Below the pieces are notes generated by a model. The model saw only the letters and a program-made list of their open reading frames with translations, ran no database searches and was not told the DNA's origin. The translations under genes and the position numbers were made by a program. From Bacteroidota bacterium (GTDB lineage: Bacteria > Bacteroidota > Bacteroidia > UKL13-3), in NCBI GenBank assembly GCA_947491825.1, contig CANLLM010000008.1, positions 1 through 42,125 of the forward strand: a stretch of DNA of 42,125 bases. The letters are read 5' to 3'. Positions 27,378 to 36,489 of the stretch are shown in pieces (positions within the stretch are counted from its first letter, which is position 1; every line of letters begins with the position of its first letter).

Positions 27378-28553
27378 CTATAGGTAACTTAACCACCACC
27401 GTTTATTATGTATTTTGTAACTGTGATAACGTTTACATAACGGATATAAAACAACTACTACCAATATCCATAAGGCATAAACACCATATAAATTAAAGCC
27501 CATTACATCGGGCCTAAACCAAAATGGCCGCTGCACAATATCAGCCAGCGTATAACCTTGAGCAAAAAACAAAGGAATTACTAGTAAGTGAATCAAATAA
27601 ATGTGCACTATGTAAAAGAAAAAAGGCACGCTACCAAATACTTTTAATTTGTTTGTTATCATGTTTTGTGTGGTTTCAAACCATGATAGAAACAACAATG
27701 CTGGACCAAGCATGATCAAGCAGTACATTAATGAAGGAGGGTATTTGCTTACATCTAAAAAAGATAAAATGGTATTCGTTGTATTAGATTGAATCACAAA
27801 AGGAGTTGGATCTCCATAACCATTAATTAAACGTAATAACACAAATGAAAATAACATCCCAAAACCCGACAAGAGTAATATTTTTCTTCTTTGGCTTGAA
27901 TCGTAATTGCGTTTAAAAATAAAGGCTAACCCAAAACCGAAGCACATAATACCGAACCAGGGCAATACGCCATAAACAGTTACGATACTGTAATTTTCTG
28001 TAACCTGAAATCCTTTAAAACCACTGGTGTGAAAAATATTATACAGAAAGCTTTCTTGAAATGATGCAGGCAAATAGTCTAATACATTGTGCAAACTAAT
28101 AATGGTTATTCCTAATGCTAGAATAAGCTTTTGAGCTAACCTAACAACCAATGCTAGTAATACCATACAGGCACCAATGGCCCATATTACTTGTAGTATT
28201 GATGCACTAAAAAACGGATTGAACATCCATCCGAAATTAACCACAGTAAGTTCAATAAGTATTAACCATGCGCCACGCTTTAATAAAAAAAATTGTAGCT
28301 CTTTTGGAGATTTTTTATTACCCGATAAGTAAGCAGAAATACCTGCTAAAAAGATAAAAATAGGAGCGCAAAAATGAGTTATCCATCGGGTAAAATACAA
28401 TACTGGTGTGGTTGTATTTAAATCCATCGGGTCATGAATAAAAGCATCATTATGAAAATAATCTCGCACGTGATCAAGTGCCATAAGCACAATTACCAAT
28501 CCGCGTAGCACATCAATAGATAATATCCTATCGGTTGTGTTTTCTGTTTTCAT
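27378..28553 (-). CDS. DUF1624 / HGSNAT-like membrane acyltransferase
   Basis: A 391-residue protein with about ten transmembrane helices. The N-terminal signature RILSIDVLRGLVIVLMALDHVRDYFH, with Asp and His inside the first helix, is that of the heparan-alpha-glucosaminide N-acetyltransferase catalytic family. Members move acyl groups across the membrane onto sugars, but the bacterial substrates are mostly unknown. It lies 41 bp after sucA on the same strand, with a terminator hairpin between, so some read-through expression is possible. Confidence 0.85.
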   Translation of the reverse strand: MKTENTTDRILSIDVLRGLVIVLMALDHVRDYFHNDAFIHDPMDLNTTTPVLYFTRWITHFCAPIFIFLAGISAYLSGNKKSPKELQFFLLKRGAWLILIELTVVNFGWMFNPFFSASILQVIWAIGACMVLLALVVRLAQKLILALGITIISLHNVLDYLPASFQESFLYNIFHTSGFKGFQVTENYSIVTVYGVLPWFGIMCFGFGLAFIFKRNYDSSQRRKILLLSGFGMLFSFVLLRLINGYGDPTPFVIQSNTTNTILSFLDVSKYPPSLMYCLIMLGPALLFLSWFETTQNMITNKLKVFGSVPFFFYIVHIYLIHLLVIPLFFAQGYTLADIVQRPFWFRPDVMGFNLYGVYALWILVVVVLYPLCKRYHSYKIHNKRWWLSYL

Positions 28554-28556
28554 AGC

Positions 28557-28580
28557 AAAAACGGAGGTTTAGAACCCTCC
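28557..28580 (-). terminator. sucA terminator
   Basis: Stem GGAGG / CCTCC (28563-28567 with 28576-28580), followed on the minus strand by GTTTTTG. It is short, so termination may be partial; the next gene begins 4 bases later. Confidence 0.6.
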
Positions 28581-28594
28581 ATTAGATTAATTTT

Positions 28595-31318
28595 TTATTT
28601 AATGTCAAATGCCTCATCAACTATTTGAAGTTGCTCCTTGGCGTGTACTTTACTAAATCCTGTAGCTGGCGAAGCACTTGCTTTACGTGAGATTAGGCGC
28701 AACTTAAAGTTCTCCTCTCTACGCAATAGATATGTCCAGCTACCCATGTTTTTAGGCTCTTCTTGCACCCAGCAGAATTCTGCTCCACTATATTTAGCAA
28801 AAACATCATCCATTTCCTTTTCAGGCATCGGATAAATTTGCTCTAAGCGAACAATGGCAGCATCTTTTCTGTTATCTTTTTGTTGACGTTCTAATAAATC
28901 GAAGTAAATTTTTCCACTGCAGAACAATACGCGTTTAACATCTTTTGTCTTCACGCTATCATCATCAATTAACTGTTGAAATGCAACATGAGTGAAATCT
29001 TCTAATTTGCTAATGCAGGCTGGATGACGCAATAAACTCTTTGGAGTCATTACTATTAATGGCAAACGTGTTGTACGGTGCAATTGCCTGCGTAATACAT
29101 GGAAATAATTTGCTGGTGTGGTGATGTTACAAACTTGGATATTCCAATTTGCACACAGTTGTAAAAAGCGTTCTAACCTTGCAGATGAGTGCTCTGGTCC
29201 TTGTCCTTCGTATCCATGAGGTAACATCATAACCAAACCACTGTATGTTTTCCATTTTGCTTCTGCGCTACTGATATATTGATCAATAATAATTTGGGCA
29301 CCATTAGCGAAATCACCAAATTGAGCTTCCCAAATCGTTAAATCATTTGGAGTAATCATACTAAATCCGTATTCAAAACCCAGTACCGCATACTCTGATA
29401 AAAGCGAATTGTAAAACTCAACATTGGCTTTTTTGTCCTCACCTAAGCCATCAAATATATTATGTGATAACTCACTGTCTTCTTGTTTAATAATAGCATG
29501 ACGGTGAGAGAAAGTTCCACGTTCAACATCTTGCCCTGTCATGCGCACCGCATGACCCTCGTTTGCCAAGGTAGCGTATGCCATCAACTCGCCCATAGCC
29601 CAATCGTAGTTATTATTTTTGATCATATTTTTACGATCATTAAACAACTTTTCTACCTTACTAAAGGCTTTAAAACCTTCAGGTATATTGGTTATTTTAT
29701 CTGCAAGTGACAGGAACAATTTTTTATCGATGGCAGTTTTAGGTTGATTTTCAAAATCATTGTCTGTAGCACCATGAAAGCCATCCCAAATCTCTTCGAT
29801 AAATGAACGAACAGCAGGTTTTTCTGCGGCTTTAGCTTGTTCTAGTTTTTGCTGCAGTAAACCGCGGAATTCTTTCTCCATTTCCTTAGCCAAATCAGCC
29901 TCAACACTTCCAGCACTTAATAATTTTTGGTTATAAATTTCACGTGGATTAGGATGTGTACCAATGGCTTTATATAATAGCGGTTGTGTAAAACGAGGTT
30001 CATCACCTTCGTTATGGCCATATTTACGGTATCCTAATAAATCAATAAATACATCCGTGTTAAATTCTTGGCGGTATTCCATAGCCAACTTAACTGTGTA
30101 TACAACCGCTTCTACATCATCAGCATTAACATGGAAAACAGGACTTAATGTGGTTTTAGCAACATCAGTACAATAGGTACTTGTACGTGCATCCTGATAA
30201 TTGGTGGTAAAGCCAATCTGGTTATTGGTAACAATATGGATACTGCCGCCAACATTGTAAGCTTTCAATCCAGCCATTTGTACCATTTCGTAAACAACAC
30301 CTTGCCCAGCTATGGAAGCATCACCATGAATTAAAATCGGTGCTACTTTATCTATGTTACCGCTATGTTTTTTATCAAGTTTTGCACGAGCTAAACCTTT
30401 AACAACAGGACCCACGGTTTCTAAGTGAGAAGGATTGGGAGCTAAACTTAAATTTACCTTTTTACCAGTAGAAGTGGTAATCTCTGTTGCATAACCTAAA
30501 TGGTATTTCACGTCACCCTCAAAAAGTGCTTCTTCTAATGCGTCACCTTCAAACTCTTTAAATATTTGTTCGTAGGTTTTATTTAAAATATTGGCCAATA
30601 CATTTAAACGACCACGGTGAGCCATACCTAACACAAATTCTTCCACACCCAATTCGGCACCATATTGAATAACAGAATCAAGGGCAGGAATTAGTGTTTC
30701 CAGACCTTCTAAAGAAAATCGTTTTTGACCAACGAACTTGGTATGAATGAAATTTTCGAATATGGTTGCCTGATTTAACTTACCTAAAATATGACGCTTT
30801 TCATCAATACTACATTTAGGCGTGTTACGAACCGATTCCATTTTTTTCTTAAGCCAATCTATTTTGCGAGGTTCACGCACATACACATACTCGGCACCAA
30901 TACTTTGACAATAGGTTTGCTCTAATAGCGTGATAATGTCTTTTAATTTTGCGGCACCCAAACCAACCTCAACACCTGCGTTAAATATCTTATCCATATC
31001 CGCAGACTCCAAGCCAAAGTTTTTATAATCTAGCGTTGGTTCATACTTCCTACGTTCGCGTACTGGATTTGTTTTAGTAAATAAATGTCCGCGAGACCGG
31101 TAACCTTGTATAAGATTTAATACATTTATCTCTTTTAATGCATCTTGACTTAAAACAACACCTTTCGTATTGCCATCAAATTTTTGTTGACCTAATTCGA
31201 AGCCTTCAAAAAATTTCTTCCAGCCAAAATCTACTGATTCGTTGTTTGCTAAATATTGTTGATATAAATCTTCGATCGCGTTTACATCAGCATTTGAAAT
31301 ATATGAGAATTTATCCAT
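28595..31318 (-). CDS. sucA: 2-oxoglutarate dehydrogenase E1 component
   Basis: A 907-residue thiamine-diphosphate enzyme that decarboxylates 2-oxoglutarate in the TCA cycle. Motifs seen are GMAHRGRLNVLANI (about residue 230), HGDASIAGQG (about 333), YRKYGHNEGDEPRFTQP (about 430) and GYEGQGPEHSSARLERF (about 720). The frame extends 15 codons upstream, but the ATG at 31318 gives the usual family start (DKFSYISNADVNAIEDLYQQYL), and a -7-like element lies inside the extension. The E2 gene sucB, which often follows sucA, is not here; a terminator and an acyltransferase gene follow instead. Confidence 0.96.
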   Translation of the reverse strand: MDKFSYISNADVNAIEDLYQQYLANNESVDFGWKKFFEGFELGQQKFDGNTKGVVLSQDALKEINVLNLIQGYRSRGHLFTKTNPVRERRKYEPTLDYKNFGLESADMDKIFNAGVEVGLGAAKLKDIITLLEQTYCQSIGAEYVYVREPRKIDWLKKKMESVRNTPKCSIDEKRHILGKLNQATIFENFIHTKFVGQKRFSLEGLETLIPALDSVIQYGAELGVEEFVLGMAHRGRLNVLANILNKTYEQIFKEFEGDALEEALFEGDVKYHLGYATEITTSTGKKVNLSLAPNPSHLETVGPVVKGLARAKLDKKHSGNIDKVAPILIHGDASIAGQGVVYEMVQMAGLKAYNVGGSIHIVTNNQIGFTTNYQDARTSTYCTDVAKTTLSPVFHVNADDVEAVVYTVKLAMEYRQEFNTDVFIDLLGYRKYGHNEGDEPRFTQPLLYKAIGTHPNPREIYNQKLLSAGSVEADLAKEMEKEFRGLLQQKLEQAKAAEKPAVRSFIEEIWDGFHGATDNDFENQPKTAIDKKLFLSLADKITNIPEGFKAFSKVEKLFNDRKNMIKNNNYDWAMGELMAYATLANEGHAVRMTGQDVERGTFSHRHAIIKQEDSELSHNIFDGLGEDKKANVEFYNSLLSEYAVLGFEYGFSMITPNDLTIWEAQFGDFANGAQIIIDQYISSAEAKWKTYSGLVMMLPHGYEGQGPEHSSARLERFLQLCANWNIQVCNITTPANYFHVLRRQLHRTTRLPLIVMTPKSLLRHPACISKLEDFTHVAFQQLIDDDSVKTKDVKRVLFCSGKIYFDLLERQQKDNRKDAAIVRLEQIYPMPEKEMDDVFAKYSGAEFCWVQEEPKNMGSWTYLLRREENFKLRLISRKASASPATGFSKVHAKEQLQIVDEAFDIK

Positions 31319-31341
31319 GACTGCATTAAGAATTTCAGATG

Positions 31342-31349
31342 CGAATATA
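31342..31349 (-). promoter_or_regulatory. sucA -7-like element (TATATTCG)
   Basis: TATATTCG on the minus strand, one mismatch to TAnnTTTG, about 24 bases before the ATG at 31318. A TTG lies 21 bp further up, slightly too far. It supports the shorter start for sucA. The rest of the gap to 31614 shows no gene. Confidence 0.4.
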
Positions 31350-31614
31350 AAGTTTCTGCGCACAAGTGCACAATTAATGCATGTTGTATTTTAGTTTTGA
31401 AAATCAAGTTTTTAGCCAAGAACTGGATTTATTTTGTGTCTATTTCAACATTTTTTACAACAATTAGCTATAAAGAAATAGAAAGTCTAGTGTACCAATA
31501 AAATCGAGATTGAACATGTTTTTTACCCCAATATTTAATTAATTCAGGTTGCTCCACTTTTTTAAGTTTTATTTCACGTTTCTTTTCCTAATTTTAACTT
31601 TTATTTGAAATACA

Positions 31615-34600
31615 ATGAGTTTAAAATTTCACTTACGTTTATTGGCTTTATTGTTGATTATCAGCATTAAAACTAAAGCCCAAACGATTACAAACTATGC
31701 TTTTAGTTCATCACAAAGTGTATATGTGCCATTAACAGGTGCAATTACACCAACGCTTACAGGCGGTGATTTTGACGAAGGTTGGTATTCGCGTATTCCA
31801 ATAGGTTTTGAGTTTTGGTTTATGGGAAACTTAATTACCGAAGTTCACGCCAGTACCAATGGTGTGCTCTCTCTTTCCGCAAATCAGCCTAACACTGCTG
31901 CGTCAAATAATAACCTTTCTACATTTGTTGGAACATTTTATAGACCTTTAATTGCTCCGCTGTGGGACAACTTAGATATCGATACCTTGTCAGGAGCCAT
32001 ATTTTCATACCAAACAACTGGAACGGCACCCAATAGAGTTTTTACAGCAGAATGGAAAAATGCAGAGTGGAATTGGTTTGCAAACGCTGCAACTATTTCA
32101 TTCCAAGTAAGATTATATGAGTCGAGCGGAGTTATTGAATACATTTATAATCCAGAAATGGGAACGTTATTTTCACCTTCGGCATCCATAGGTATTGGAG
32201 GGGCAATGAATAACCAATTTCTTTCACTAAACAATGGTGGGGCAACCCCAACCATTAGCAGCACTGTCTCTACTAACAACATTAACGCAAAACCTGCATC
32301 AGGACAACAATATACTTTTAGCCCTCCAATTCCTACTAGCGTATCTAGTATCAGCTTTAGCAATTTAACGCCCACATCAATTACTGTAAATTGGACTGCT
32401 GTAATTGGAGCAGTAAAGTATGCCGTTTACCAATCTATTGACAATGTAAATTTCACCTACAGTGGAAGTAGTAATGGAAATAGTCTTCTTGTAAACGGAT
32501 TATTTCCAAGCACAACATATTACTTCAAGGTATACAGTATTTCGGAAGGGGCATACGGAACAAATCCCGCTACAGGATTTTCAACTACACAAAATGGAGT
32601 GGTATCAGGGGTAATTAGTATACCGACCCAAGCAGCCTCTATAACTTCTGTTTTAGACTCCATTAAACAATATGGCATAGGAGGCCCAGTAACCATTGAA
32701 CTTGAAAATTCTTACTTGCCCAATTTTGAAAGATTTCCCATTACGTTAAGCGATACGCTGGGTACATCAGCGAATGCACCATTAATTATCAGAGCGGCTG
32801 CTGCTGCAACCAATGTAGAAATATTTACTACCCAAGCCAATATATCTACATTTCTATTTACGGGAGCTCGTTACGTAACCATTGATGGAAGGCCCGGTGG
32901 GACAGGCAATTCAAGAGCACTAACCATAAGAGCAAGCAATTATAGTAATGCAGTTGATATGTATTCTTATAATACTACTCAAACCAATGTTGAGTTAAAA
33001 TATGTCAATCTAAAAGCAGTATCGGGAGCTATAAGTATTCCTGCCTTTGTTGAAATTTACGGCTATTTTAACAACGCTTTGGCAAATACAAGTATAAATA
33101 ACTGCATGATTGGAGACTCCAACATCATGGCAACAATGGGAATTCGTGCGTATTCATACAACCAATCAAATACAGTTAATAACACCATTTCTGATAATAT
33201 AATTTTCAATACGGGTAGCAGCTACAATGGGTATGGAATTAACATAACAGGAAACAACAACAATACCTGGTATATAGAGCGAAATCAACTTTTCAATTTA
33301 TTGCCAATAAGCGGTAATTCGTCTAACCTAGTATACTATGGGATTTATGTGCAAGGAGCTAACGCCAGCATCAAAAGTAACTATATTGGCGGTTCAGATA
33401 TCTTATGTGGTGGATCACCGTTTGAGGCTGGACCTGCTGCGAATAGCAATATTTTTTACGGCATTTATTTTTCAGGCACCGCCAATCAATATGGAAGTAT
33501 TCAGGGAAATACTATTGCTAACTTTTTTTGGCCAGGCACATCAGTTCAACCATGGACAGGCATAAACATACAAAGTGGGCGTGCCTTTGTAGGTGATACT
33601 TTAGGGAATGTAATTGGTAACCCACTAAGTGGAAACACATCAATTTTTGTACTTTCTCAAACCACGCTTAGTTCACCAATAGCATACGGAATAAGGACGA
33701 TTACCCCCGGAAACGTTATTATTAAGAATAATAATATTTCGGCCATCAATGCAACAGGTGTTAATGCTACTTATCCATGTGGCGTAAATGCCATACATAT
33801 ATCCAATACCACACAAGCTAATATAAGCGATAACATTATTGGAAGTACTACCTATTCTAACTCGGTTCGTGCGGCATCTCCAAATGGATTTTACCCTCAA
33901 ACGGCAATAGGTATTTGTGTTACATCCAACAATTTTGGTACGCTAAATATTACCAACAATACCATTGCAAATTTTGGTAACTGGGGCACTTCAACCTCTT
34001 TACAAAATTATGCCTCTGCTATTTTCGTTACTGGAAATTTATCGGCAAGTATTAATAATAATAACATCAATAACATTTTTTCGGCTAGTGGTAATCCTTC
34101 TGCAAATGGCATTACTTCGCTTACAGGTATTTATTATAACACCACATCAAGTGCACTTACTTCAATAAATAATAATCGCATTCATACACTCAGAACCACA
34201 TCAACAAATACACCAGCTTCATGTATAGGAATTAATGTGATTTCAACAAGTGGAAATGGAATAAACGTGGATAGAAACTTTATACATAGTTTCAGTACAA
34301 CATCTTCATCTTTACTAGCCAATATGTGCGCATTGTATTTGCAAGAAGGTATAATAAATGCGTCTAATAATATGATTAGACTAGGAATTGATCATAACGG
34401 ACAAAGTAACAATATGAGTAATCCGATTATTGGAATTAACAAGGTTACAAGCTACAATACCAGTATCATAAACAACAGTGTATATATTGGCGGAACAGCA
34501 ACTGGTACAACCGCAATTAATACATACGCATTTAAAAAATCGACTGATGGTTATGATGAGGTTAAGAATAATATTTTCATTAATCAACGTACTAACTCAA

Positions 34601-35535
34601 CTACGGGTGGTAAGCATTATGCTATGGGCTTTAATACTGTAAATAATGTTGCATCCAATAACAACCTGTTTTTAGCATCAGGAAATAACGGTAGACTATT
34701 TCAACTTGGGTCTGTTGATTATAACACGAGGCTTTCGTGGTTTACATCGACCTCATTGGATGATAACAGCGACAGCGCTCAAATGTATTTTGTAAATCCA
34801 ACAGGAACTGCCAATAATGTTGACTTGCATATCAATGCAGGAATACCAACTAAGGCTGAGGGAAATGGAACTACAACATTCCTAAATGCAGATTTCGATG
34901 GTGAGTCTCGTTTAGGTTTAACACCAAACGATATTGGTGCCGATGCGGGTAACTTCATTAAGGTAATAATTAATCCTGTTCCTGTAGAATGGCTTTGGAT
35001 TAAAGGAGAAAAAGATAATCACGATGCCATTATTTCTTGGAAAGTTTCATCACAATTAAACAACCAAGTGTATTACGTTGAGCGTTCTTTCGATGCTAAA
35101 ATGTTTACTGCCCTTTATAAAATTAATGGTGACGGAACATTATACCTACCCAAAGAATATAACTATACAGACAAAGATGTATTTAGCGAGGCCAATATGG
35201 TTGTGTATTACAGAATTACTCAAACTGATTACAGTGGTAAGTATAGCCACTCTAATGTAGTTAGTGTCTCGAACTTTAAGCCAATTAAAGAATCTACTCA
35301 GATTTGGCCTAATCCTGCTAATGAGCAATTATTTATCAAACTGCCCGCTGAAATGCCGGGAAAAAGCGTGAACATTTCCATCACTGATATGAGCGGACTG
35401 ATGGTTTATAATCAAAAAACAAACTACGAGAATTTAATTGAATTGGATATACAATCGCTTAAACCTGGTATTTATTTTACCAGCGTAAAAATTGATGATG
35501 AAGTACCAACGAACAAAAAAATAATTATCGAATAA
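31615..35535 (+). CDS. Large T9SS-exported beta-helix protein with FN3 domain
   Basis: A 1306-residue secreted protein. A signal peptide ends near KTKAQ (residue 23). Residues of about 25-235 form an N-terminal beta domain (EFWFMGN, EWKNAEWNWF). Residues of about 238-325 form a fibronectin type III domain (SITVNWTAVIGAVKYAVYQS). Residues of about 335-1100 form a long Asn/Ser/Thr-rich right-handed beta-helix (repeats such as ISDNIIFNTGSSYNG, NISDNIIGS). The last 78 or so residues (from IWPNPANEQL to KKIIIE) form a type A T9SS C-terminal sorting domain, so the protein should be moved across the outer membrane and anchored or released. It is probably an adhesin or polysaccharide-related surface protein; no enzyme motif was found. 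A TTTATTTG lies 7 bases before the ATG. Confidence 0.88.
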   Translation: MSLKFHLRLLALLLIISIKTKAQTITNYAFSSSQSVYVPLTGAITPTLTGGDFDEGWYSRIPIGFEFWFMGNLITEVHASTNGVLSLSANQPNTAASNNNLSTFVGTFYRPLIAPLWDNLDIDTLSGAIFSYQTTGTAPNRVFTAEWKNAEWNWFANAATISFQVRLYESSGVIEYIYNPEMGTLFSPSASIGIGGAMNNQFLSLNNGGATPTISSTVSTNNINAKPASGQQYTFSPPIPTSVSSISFSNLTPTSITVNWTAVIGAVKYAVYQSIDNVNFTYSGSSNGNSLLVNGLFPSTTYYFKVYSISEGAYGTNPATGFSTTQNGVVSGVISIPTQAASITSVLDSIKQYGIGGPVTIELENSYLPNFERFPITLSDTLGTSANAPLIIRAAAAATNVEIFTTQANISTFLFTGARYVTIDGRPGGTGNSRALTIRASNYSNAVDMYSYNTTQTNVELKYVNLKAVSGAISIPAFVEIYGYFNNALANTSINNCMIGDSNIMATMGIRAYSYNQSNTVNNTISDNIIFNTGSSYNGYGINITGNNNNTWYIERNQLFNLLPISGNSSNLVYYGIYVQGANASIKSNYIGGSDILCGGSPFEAGPAANSNIFYGIYFSGTANQYGSIQGNTIANFFWPGTSVQPWTGINIQSGRAFVGDTLGNVIGNPLSGNTSIFVLSQTTLSSPIAYGIRTITPGNVIIKNNNISAINATGVNATYPCGVNAIHISNTTQANISDNIIGSTTYSNSVRAASPNGFYPQTAIGICVTSNNFGTLNITNNTIANFGNWGTSTSLQNYASAIFVTGNLSASINNNNINNIFSASGNPSANGITSLTGIYYNTTSSALTSINNNRIHTLRTTSTNTPASCIGINVISTSGNGINVDRNFIHSFSTTSSSLLANMCALYLQEGIINASNNMIRLGIDHNGQSNNMSNPIIGINKVTSYNTSIINNSVYIGGTATGTTAINTYAFKKSTDGYDEVKNNIFINQRTNSTTGGKHYAMGFNTVNNVASNNNLFLASGNNGRLFQLGSVDYNTRLSWFTSTSLDDNSDSAQMYFVNPTGTANNVDLHINAGIPTKAEGNGTTTFLNADFDGESRLGLTPNDIGADAGNFIKVIINPVPVEWLWIKGEKDNHDAIISWKVSSQLNNQVYYVERSFDAKMFTALYKINGDGTLYLPKEYNYTDKDVFSEANMVVYYRITQTDYSGKYSHSNVVSVSNFKPIKESTQIWPNPANEQLFIKLPAEMPGKSVNISITDMSGLMVYNQKTNYENLIELDIQSLKPGIYFTSVKIDDEVPTNKKIIIE

Positions 35536-35538
35536 TCA

Positions 35539-35570
35539 AATGGCTCCAATTTCGGAGTCATTTTAGTTTG
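35539..35570 (+). terminator. Terminator of the T9SS cargo gene
   Basis: A 9-bp stem AATGGCTCC / GGAGTCATT with one G-U pair and a 6-base loop, followed by TTTTAGTTT. It sits 4 bp after the stop codon and before the convergent TPR gene. Confidence 0.75.
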
Positions 35571-35577
35571 ATATCTT

Positions 35578-36489
35578 TTATCTACCACAAAACTTTTTTA
35601 AGTATATTAGGGCTTCCGTATAGCCTAAACTTAAAGCCTCTTGAAGATCGGCACACCCTCGATCTTGTTGATTAATTTCTAACTTGCTCAAACCACGCTT
35701 AAAGTAGGCCAATTCGAAATCAGGACGTAATGCCACACAAACATCAAAAGCATCAATAGCCTTAGCATAACTATGCGATAATTGGTATACATTGCCTAGA
35801 CCAAACCAAGCGTGAACATTTTTTTCATTACGCTGAATGATTCGCTCATAGATTTTTTCAGCCTCCTTAAACCGCCTCAATCCAATTAAAGCTAAGCCCC
35901 TATTTATAAATTGTTGCTCGTTGTATTGCGTAATTTTGAGTGAGCTATCTATATCGCCCAAGGCTAAATGATATTGCTGCGTTTTTAAATATAAATTTCC
36001 TCTTGCCTGTATGGCCAATACAAATATCGAATCAATATTTATGGCTTTCGATAATGCGTTTATTCCATTTTGATATAGCCCAATTTGTTGGTATGTAAGT
36101 CCCAAATAATACCAATTCGTTTTGTCATCGGGTAACATACGGCAAACGTCCTCCCACTCGTATCTTGCTGATTTGTATTCTTTGGCATAATAATAACACA
36201 GCGCACGTTTTTTAAAAATACGCTGCTTGCCTTTCGTTAGCAATAAAGTCTCTGTATAACGTTGAGCGGCATTCCCAAACAAATTCATTTCATAGTAGGC
36301 ATCACCACATAATTCCAAGGCTGTAGTATCCTGTTGGTGGTACTTCACGTAATCATCAAGTAAAACCACAATTTTTGCGTAGTTTTTTTGACCAAACCAA
36401 TCGTTACAGGTATTTAAAGTATCTTGTGCTTGAGATTTTATTGATACGAATACCAAGTAAAATACAATCAGATACATTAATTTGTTCAT
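35578..36489 (-). CDS. Exported TPR-repeat protein, third gene of a two-component operon
   Basis: A 303-residue protein with a signal peptide (cleavage near KSQAQ, residue 20) followed by about seven TPR repeats covering almost the whole chain, such as AKAIDAFDVCVALRPDFELAYFKRGL. No catalytic domain is present. The ATG at 36489 overlaps the stop of the kinase gene by one base (TGATG), so translation is probably coupled; a TTG one codon earlier is possible but less likely. Its place behind a kinase whose sensor is itself made of TPRs suggests that it binds the sensor or its ligand in the periplasm. That is inference; no partner is known. Confidence 0.82.
   Translation of the reverse strand: MNKLMYLIVFYLVFVSIKSQAQDTLNTCNDWFGQKNYAKIVVLLDDYVKYHQQDTTALELCGDAYYEMNLFGNAAQRYTETLLLTKGKQRIFKKRALCYYYAKEYKSARYEWEDVCRMLPDDKTNWYYLGLTYQQIGLYQNGINALSKAINIDSIFVLAIQARGNLYLKTQQYHLALGDIDSSLKITQYNEQQFINRGLALIGLRRFKEAEKIYERIIQRNEKNVHAWFGLGNVYQLSHSYAKAIDAFDVCVALRPDFELAYFKRGLSKLEINQQDRGCADLQEALSLGYTEALIYLKKFCGR

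Noticed and set aside
32145-32375. Minus-strand frames within the T9SS cargo gene
   Set aside because: They are short, lie opposite a well-supported gene and are products of its repetitive composition.
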